DNA of 64,000 nt from Omphiscola glabra. Lineage: Eukaryota > Mollusca > Gastropoda > Lymnaeidae. The stretch covers positions 53,536,608 to 53,600,607 of the forward strand of contig OZ024794.1 in assembly GCA_964017045.1 (NCBI GenBank), given 5' to 3'. Position numbers and translations under genes: made by a program. The first letter of the stretch is position 1. Every line of letters starts with the position of its first letter. The notes under the pieces were generated by a model, which had not been told where the DNA came from, did not search any database, and saw only the letters and a program-made list of their open reading frames with translations. This document shows positions 57,818-64,000 of the stretch, piece by piece.

Positions 57818-57990
57818 CAGTGACGTAGCTAAGGTTAGTGCCGCCCCGGGTGGGAAAATATTCAGCCTCCCCTCGAGCGCGAAAGAAACCACTGCTGTAG
57901 TCCGAAAATGCGGCACGTCTATTTAAAGAAACATTTTAACACCCGGAGCGTACCGCCCCTTCCACACCCCTCGTTCCCCGCCACTTTAAG
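57818..57990 (+). mobile_element. CAGTGGCGTAGC-type non-autonomous element, copy 2
   Basis: Starts CAGTGACGTAGCTAAGGTTA + GTGCCGCCCCGG, matching the reverse complement of 54652-54889. The 3' boundary is uncertain. Confidence 0.5.
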
Positions 57991-58369
57991 TAATGCACGT
58001 GACATAGGGCTATAGTTGTCTGTTTTATTTGCTTGGACAATGGGTAGACTTATTTCTTCAGTAGTTTATTTCTTCTGAGAAAACAAGACATTTTTATATA
58101 CAGTAAAGAAAAAGAGCCATGTTACGACTCAGCTTGCGACCAAAATAATATGTTGACGACCACTCGGTAGCCATTTTTACAACACAATGCCACACGGGTG
58201 AGAGTAAAACCAGTTTTTGATAAAGCGTAGTGACGATCCTTAATTGAACATTTTCGGAAATGGAACTCTTTGTTCGCATTTTGCGTGCATTTGGGTTTCG
58301 TTCAATTCGTTTTATTTTATTTGAAAACGATATAGTATATTGCCATGTTCACATATTCGTTCTCCGATC
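57991..58369. other. Unique sequence
   Basis: Nothing recognised. Confidence 0.4.
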
Positions 58370-58620
58370 GATTCTCTCTCTCTCTCTATCTCTTTATATC
58401 TTTCTCTCCCCGTCTCTCTCTCATTTCTCTCTTTATATATTCACCTCCTCCCTCCCTGTCTTTCAATTTTTGTGTATGCATGTCTTCGTTTTCTCTATGG
58501 CTATCTCTTTCTCTCTCTATATTTTTCTATTCCCCCTTCTCTCTATCCACCCCTCCCCCCTCTCTCTCTCACTCCCCCTCTCTCCATGTCTCTTTCTCAC
58601 ATTCTCATGCACAGATAAAC
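58370..58620. repeat. CT-rich low-complexity tract
   Basis: (TC)n mixtures. The Ser/Leu/Pro frames in three phases are artefacts. Confidence 0.8.
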
Positions 58621-58877
58621 ACCAACACACTCCTGGCGTAACAACTTATTTATACCTTTCTCTTCTGAAAAAAATAAACGTGCCTTTAAAAATAACGTAT
58701 TTAGCTATCATCAATTTCAACGTATCAAATTCTCCTAGAACAATTTACGTTTAAACTGGTTTCGTTCTCCGCTCTGATCGGACCAGCCTTGAATTCAAAA
58801 TTAAACCAGAAAATAATGAAACAATTTAAAAAAAAAAAAAAAAGGAAATTAAATTAAATTATTGAAATAATATTTTA
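58621..58877. other. Unique sequence
   Basis: Nothing recognised; A run near 58828-58843. Confidence 0.4.
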
Positions 58878-59004
58878 CGTGGGCAACGGGCTTGTGGGCA
58901 ACGGGCTTGTGGGCAACGGGCTTGTGGGCAACGGGCTTGTGGGCAACGGGCTTGTGGGCAACGGGCTTGTGGGCAACGGGCTTGTGGGCAACGGGCTTGT
59001 GGGG
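58878..59004. repeat. 15-bp minisatellite, about 8.5 copies
   Basis: Unit GTGGGCAACGGGCTT, perfect copies. The minus-strand frame gives a His-Lys-Pro-Val-Ala repeat. Confidence 0.97.
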
Positions 59005-60032
59005 ATTTTTAAAAAATCTAAATTCTCTCAAATCTATTGATGATTGATGGTGCGTAGAAATTTGCCAATATATCATTTGCGTTAGAAATATTTATGGCCC
59101 GAACCAACATAAAGTCTGGCGCTCTCCTGTGAAGTGGATAAGTTTTGATTAGATTTCTAACAAGGGGGGCGCCACCAGCTATAAACTGAGAGACCCGATT
59201 AAACCACGGCATGGCCACGGAGAGCAACCCATAAACGGAACGATTCGAACACAAGGCGACGGCACAACTTGTCTCTGCTGTGTTGCGACGGGACAATTTG
59301 TCTCTGCTGTGTTCAGACGATACTTTCGGGATATTCTGTATTCTTGGATTGTATCCTGGCTGGATAGCACTAACATCCTGATGGCAATATCCCGGATACG
59401 GGCAAAAATAATGGTGTGTTTTTTTTTAAAATATCGCTTTATCAATGCATTATAACGCCAGAAACCATTATTATATAAGTGTATGCAATTATATATATAT
59501 AGAGAGAGAGAGGGGGGGGGGAAAGAGATAGATTATAAAATATCTTTACTCAAGATGACTGAAAACACCGATCTACCCATATTATTTTGTTTTATTCCTC
59601 TACATCTAAATATTGCCTCAGTGAAAACCCCTAATATTAATAAATGTTGGTGAACACTAAATATGAATCTGTACAAGTGTATAATGTCTTACACTGAAGT
59701 TGTAGGAACTCCAGAAGTCTATCACTTAACAATAAACTTGATGCCTCACTTTTTTATATATATTTTTGGACTTCAATTATTCTACTTGAAAGCTCTAATT
59801 TAAATCACCGTTCTGACCACTCTTGCCGAAGTCGGGGAGATGATGTGGTGTCCTACAGCCAGAGCCCGTGCGGGTGATTAACATCTACTGAAGGTCATCG
59901 TATTATTTAGTGGTGGGGCTTCATGCACGCAGTTCTACCAGGGAGGGTCGGTAGAGATAGCGAGAATGGGAAGGAGGGATGGGAGAGGTGCTACAGTGAA
60001 TCGGTTGGGATTTACCAGTCAACCGTTTAAGG
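59005..60032. other. Unique sequence with a small local duplication
   Basis: CAACTTGTCTCTGCTGTGTT / CAATTTGTCTCTGCTGTGTT is duplicated near 59261-59310. TA/GA microsatellite near 59490-59530. No gene. Confidence 0.45.
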
Positions 60033-60379
60033 CAGGGGTGGGCCAACTTTTAGTGTGGAGGGCCACATTGACAAATGTAAGACTATTTAGGGGCCGGATG
60101 TATATTATGTCCAATTTTTACATGTCAATAAACATTTCTCTATATTAAAGTCGGTAAATTAGCATTTTAGCAATACATGACAAAAGTCAAGGACGATATA
60201 AAAAAAAAAAAAAGAAAATGAGAAAGAACTTTGATCAAACATGTTAAAACAGTCAAAAGGGTACATGAAATTCTGTAAAATTCAACAAAATAACATAAAA
60301 AGAAAGTTATTTTTTAAATTTATAAATGCCTTCGAGGGCCGCTAATACCGTTTTCCAGGCCGTAGATTGCCCACCCCTG
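60033..60379. mobile_element. hAT-type non-autonomous element with perfect 8-bp target duplication
   Basis: TIRs CAGGGGTGGGCCAACTTTT at the left and ATTGCCCACCCCTG at the right, with GGGCCACATTGACAA and GAGGGCCGCTAATA inside. Both flanks are gtttaagg, 8 of 8 identical. 347 bp with no transposase. Ends of the CAGGGGTGGGC type are common among Ac/Charlie-like hAT families; I do not assign the family name. Confidence 0.9.
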
Positions 60380-61069
60380 GTTTAAGGTTTAAAAAAAACC
60401 AAAGGTAGTCTCTCTTGCGAAAATGAACACTCAATTTTAAAAAGGTGACATTAAAACACTCTGTAGTTCTACGGCAGAGGAATGGACCCGATGAGTCAGG
60501 AAAAAACATAAAAGTTGCAGACCAGTTCTTATTATCTCAAAATTATTTGAAACCATATTATACATATAAACTGATATAAATTATATTTACGAACGTCATC
60601 ACAAATGGAAATTAGCTACATTTCAAGGAAATCTAACTGTGAGCTCCGAACTATAATGGTGTCGTTTTCGTTTAGCGTGACATGTAAAAGGTTAAAAAAC
60701 GCTTTTGCAATCACAGGGAAGTAAATGTTAATGAAAATTTCTGAGGCATTTTACCTAGTTATTTGAAGCGGGGCTCGGAGCTCTTGAACAACGTCTTTTT
60801 CCCCGGAGCTGTAGCGACGCTGGAGCTGGTAACATTTCTTACTGCTGCGAGCTCCAAAACTTTTAGTTAAATTCAGATTAATTATTATTAGTGTGATTAG
60901 TAAACTTTGTGGTTGTTGCTAACTTATTCAAATGGATGCCCCCCCCCTTTTTGTTCTACAACTATGTTTGGTCATATTGCCTCGTACTTCTATTGCCTAC
61001 AATACTCAACCAGCTATGTTTCCCCCATTCTTCTACCATGTATCCTGCACCACATTTTACAGCTGTTTT
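60380..61069. other. Unique sequence
   Basis: Nothing recognised. Confidence 0.4.
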
Positions 61070-61490
61070 CTCAAACTATTTGACTAGCTATGTTGCCCCA
61101 ATCTTTTACCAGATATGTTGTCTAACCTTCTATCAGCTATGTTGTCACAATCTTCTACCACTTATGTTGACCCACTATTCTACCAGCTATGTTGACCCAC
61201 TCTTCTACAAGCTATGTTGACCCACTCTTCTACCAGCAATGTTGACCCACTCTTCTACCACCTATGTTGACCCACTCTTCTACCAGCTATGTTGACCCAC
61301 TCTTCTAACACCTATGTTGATCAACTCTTCTACCACCTATGTTGACCCACTCTTCTACCACCTATGTTGACCCACTCTTCTACCACCTATGTTGACCCAC
61401 TCTTCTACCAGCAATGTTGACCCACTCTTCTACCACCTATGTTGACCCACTCTTCTACCAGCTATGTTGACCCACACTTTTACCAGCTTT
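61070..61490. repeat. 25-bp minisatellite, about 16 copies
   Basis: Unit CTATGTTGACCCACTCTTCT + ACCAC or ACCAG; the left units are the most diverged. Confidence 0.95.
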
Positions 61491-61599
61491 GTTGCTGGTA
61501 CCCGTATTTTTAATGCGTTTTACTTAGAGAGGTGAGTGAAAATATAAATCAGATTTCTTTAAACACTTAACACCCCAAATAACCATCCCTTAATGTGAG

Positions 61600-61885
61600 C
61601 TCGGAGCGGAGCTGAAGCTGAGCTGGAGGGGAACGAATCAGGAGGGGAGCGGAACTGAAGGGGAACGAATCTGGAGGGGAACGAATCTGGAGGGGAGCGG
61701 AGCTGGAGGGGAACGGATCTGTAAGGGAGCGGACCTGGAGGGGAGCGGAGCTGAAACAGAGCGGAGCTGGAGGGGAGCAAAGCGGAGCTGGACGGGAGCA
61801 AATTGGAGCTGAAGGGGAGCGAAGCGGAGCTGGAGGGGAGCGGAGATAGAGCGGAGCGGAGCTGACAAAATTTGTCCGGAGCGGA
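61600..61885. repeat. Purine-rich degenerate tandem repeat
   Basis: GAGCTGGAGGGGAGCGGA-type units mixed with GGGAACGAATCTGGAG units. The + strand is almost free of C and T apart from the CT of AGCTGG. Minus-strand Pro/Ser/Leu frames are artefacts. Confidence 0.85.
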
Positions 61886-62340
61886 GCACGGCCAAAAACA
61901 TCTGCTCAATATCCCGAATTTGTAGCTACTGTGCTTTTGTCAGTTTACAACTGACGTCATCGCCCACATTTTTCTATGGAAGCCGCTCCTGAAGTTGGTT
62001 CGATACCACCTAATTACATGGCCGGGTAAACTTGCCTCACCGAGGCAACAATTATAGCGCTATACTAATAATAGAACCAGTGCTGGGACAATACGCAAGA
62101 CAAAAATCAAACAAAATGGCCACGAGACTTTGCATTCGAAACATTTTTATTATTTACCATAAGATTTTTTACCGGTGTTTCTGAGAGGCTTATTACGCTT
62201 CTTTGTGTCTCTTATTGCAAAGTCTCAACATCTAAACATCCCATTTTTTACGTATGTAACTTAATCGGTTTTTTAACGTATTGTGTAGTCAAAAAGTTAC
62301 GATTTCTCCACGCACTTGTAATATATATTCAGGCAGTAGT
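61886..62340. other. Unique DNA with a possible SINE piece
   Basis: GGTTCGATACC (about 61998) fits a pol III B-box, followed by ATTACATGGCCGGGTAAACT and a TATAGCGCTATACTAATAAT tail resembling the TAA-tailed LINE end. No clear A-box. Tentative tRNA-derived SINE at about 61960-62075. Confidence 0.3.
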
Positions 62341-62753
62341 AAACTAAAATGTCCTTATGTGTAAAGTTGAGTGACCACAAGAGTCTGTCCTTGGCGTACG
62401 GCTGCATAGAAGCCTCTGCAACGGAATATCTGAAAGAACTGCTTTATAAACATGTAACCTTAAAGAACCTGCTGTCCTCAACTCAGTCCTTACTGAAAAT
62501 TCCCAGTGTGGATGAACACAGAAAAAAGTCGTACGGAGTGCGCTCTTTTGAATCGGTAGCGCCAAAGTTATGGAATATTTTACCTCCATCTTTGAGGAGT
62601 ATTGAAAATGACAGAAAATCATTTAGAAAACATTTAAAGACTTTTTTTGTATAATAGATTTGAGTAAACCAGAGCGCAGTGAGCATGCTAACGTAGCATG
62701 GATACCAGCGCTATAGAAGTGTCCAATCAATCAATCAATCAATCAATGTATAG
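62341..62753 (+). mobile_element. CR1/L2-like LINE, 5'-truncated copy 2
   Basis: The + strand frame (62349-62654) repeats the C-terminal region seen at 27981 (YLKELLYKHVTLKNL, YGVRSFESVAPKLWN, FRKHLKTF) with a premature end at V-stop. The 3'UTR has GAGCGCAGTGAGCATGCTAA, GATACCAGCGCTATAGAAGT and a (CAAT)5 tail at about 62724-62747. Its 5' start differs from the 28-kb copy, so the two are separate truncated insertions. Confidence 0.92.
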
Positions 62754-63778
62754 ATTTGATGTTTATGGCATCATTGGATTTTGAGAACATTATATTTCAT
62801 TTTTTGTATCAAAAAGGACCATCACTTTTTTTACGGCCAAGTTGTAAAAAGGAAAAAATATACCTCTAAGCGCGTTAAAACACGTGTTATCTTAAATTTA
62901 AACACCAACCTTTACCAGCTTAAATAATTGTAACATTAACGAGTTTAATATAATGGTATCTTTCTTTAAAATATGCACAAACTTTTACCTCGTTCTGAAT
63001 GATAAGTTCGGAAACTTGTAACACATAATTGTTTTATCTAGAATCTCGTAACCGATGTTCCCGTTATTTAAGAAATATATTTATTCATTTATTTGTGTTT
63101 TAAATCCATATTTCAAATCTGGACCGCAAACAGACATGAAGATATCAATATTCAGTTATTCCTCCACCCCACCACAACCCCCCATTTTTCCTCGTCTTTG
63201 AATTGAAAAAGAAAGGAAACAAATTTACTTAAAATTATCTATTTACACATATTTCAGTTTGTAAATTTTTTTTTTTTTTTTTCTTTCAATTATAGCTATG
63301 CCGGAAATGAAGTCGCCCAAGAACATCAGAACTATTAATAATGTACTCTCAGCCCAATTTCATCGTCTTTTAAATGGTGGAAAAAAAAATGAAAATAGCG
63401 GACGATTGTTGAACGTGTAGTTTAAAACTTTATTTTATATTGTAACACGCCATTAAGATTCAGACATGTGTATAATTATGTAAGTGTGCCGAGAATGTGC
63501 CGAGAATGTGTCAACGCCTTTATCTCTAATTTTTTAGACATTGGTATAAGTCATTTTAGTATCTCAAAGGAAAATATAAAACCTATTTTCACGAATGTTA
63601 TAACATCAGATTTACAGATATTGTCATCCGTATAACAATGTGCACGTCCTATTTACCCCCCCCCCCCAAATGTTTGTTTCGAAGAAGATTTTAAAAATAT
63701 ATGAAATGTCCCCACTCATTATATGAGCATATTTTGTGCCGCGAGGAGCAATATTTTTGAAAATCGCACCCTTCCAAC
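62754..63778. other. Unique sequence
   Basis: T run near 63269-63282 and C run near 63657-63667. No gene recognised. Confidence 0.4.
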
Positions 63779-63942
63779 CAGAGGCGTAACAACGGCTTGG
63801 CATTGGGGCAGTTGCCAAGGGCGCCGGCCTGCGCCAGTTCAAAAGGGAGCCACTAAATCTCTAATTTTTTAATTGTTATTTGAATATCAAGGGCGCCAAA
63901 AATAAATTAGCCAAGGGCGTCAAAGACCCAGTTACGCCTCTG
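63779..63942. mobile_element. Short hAT-type MITE with perfect TIRs and target duplication
   Basis: 12-bp perfect TIRs CAGAGGCGTAAC / GTTACGCCTCTG enclose 164 bp rich in AAGGGCGCC motifs, without coding capacity. Both flanks are cttccaac, 8 of 8 identical. The end sequence and 8-bp duplication indicate hAT. Perfect TIRs and duplication suggest a fairly young insertion. Confidence 0.93.
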
Positions 63943-64000
63943 CTTCCAACACATATTTTATTACGCTTTTAATAAACATTAATTTTTAAAATGGTAGCCC

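Noticed and set aside
61559..61909. Proline/serine/leucine repeat protein on the minus strand
   Set aside because: Purine-rich degenerate tandem repeat open in more than one frame.

Overview
The window looks like non-bacterial, intron-bearing animal DNA, most probably from a gastropod mollusc (freshwater pulmonate-type snail is my best guess). The reasons are A+T-rich gene-poor sequence, metazoan LINE fragments, hAT-type short transposons with 8-bp target duplications, dozens of minisatellites, and a split gene with GT-AG introns. Eight copies match the SPIN ('Space Invaders') hAT family, known for horizontal spread in tetrapods and also reported from a pond snail. I see no ribosomal RNA, intact tRNA, CRISPR array or bacterial-style operon.

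Only one locus is convincingly protein coding. On the minus strand a signal-peptide exon (17288-17615) splices in matching phase to an exon at 16321-16512 that carries a family B (secretin-type) GPCR hormone-receptor domain. The seven-helix part was not located. A third minus-strand exon-like block (22441-22543) has canonical splice sites and a donor phase compatible with the same downstream exon.

Layout. 0-13 kb: unique A+T-rich DNA, small minisatellites, a foldback repeat, a MITE and a LINE tail. 13-17.6 kb: LINE fragment, MITE and the receptor exons. 19-26 kb: large tandem arrays, including thirty 65-bp units with higher-order structure, and two SPIN copies. 26-40 kb: CR1/L2-like and other LINE fragments, five SPIN copies after the one at 25.9 kb, and more arrays. 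40-53 kb: the densest minisatellite zone (21/42-bp, 18-bp, 39-bp and 12-bp arrays). 53-64 kb: further hAT elements (two with perfect 8-bp duplications), an LTR-like unit, a second CR1/L2-like LINE fragment and more arrays.

Most long open frames here are artefacts of tandem repeats whose period is a multiple of three, which stay open in several frames on both strands. Apart from the receptor the content is mobile-element remnants and satellite DNA. I found no clear new multi-gene system. The best leads are the SPIN invasion, the 65-bp satellite and its resemblance to a foldback repeat at 6.2 kb, two LINE families sharing a 3' hairpin, two unnamed interspersed families, and the possible alternative 5' exon of the receptor.
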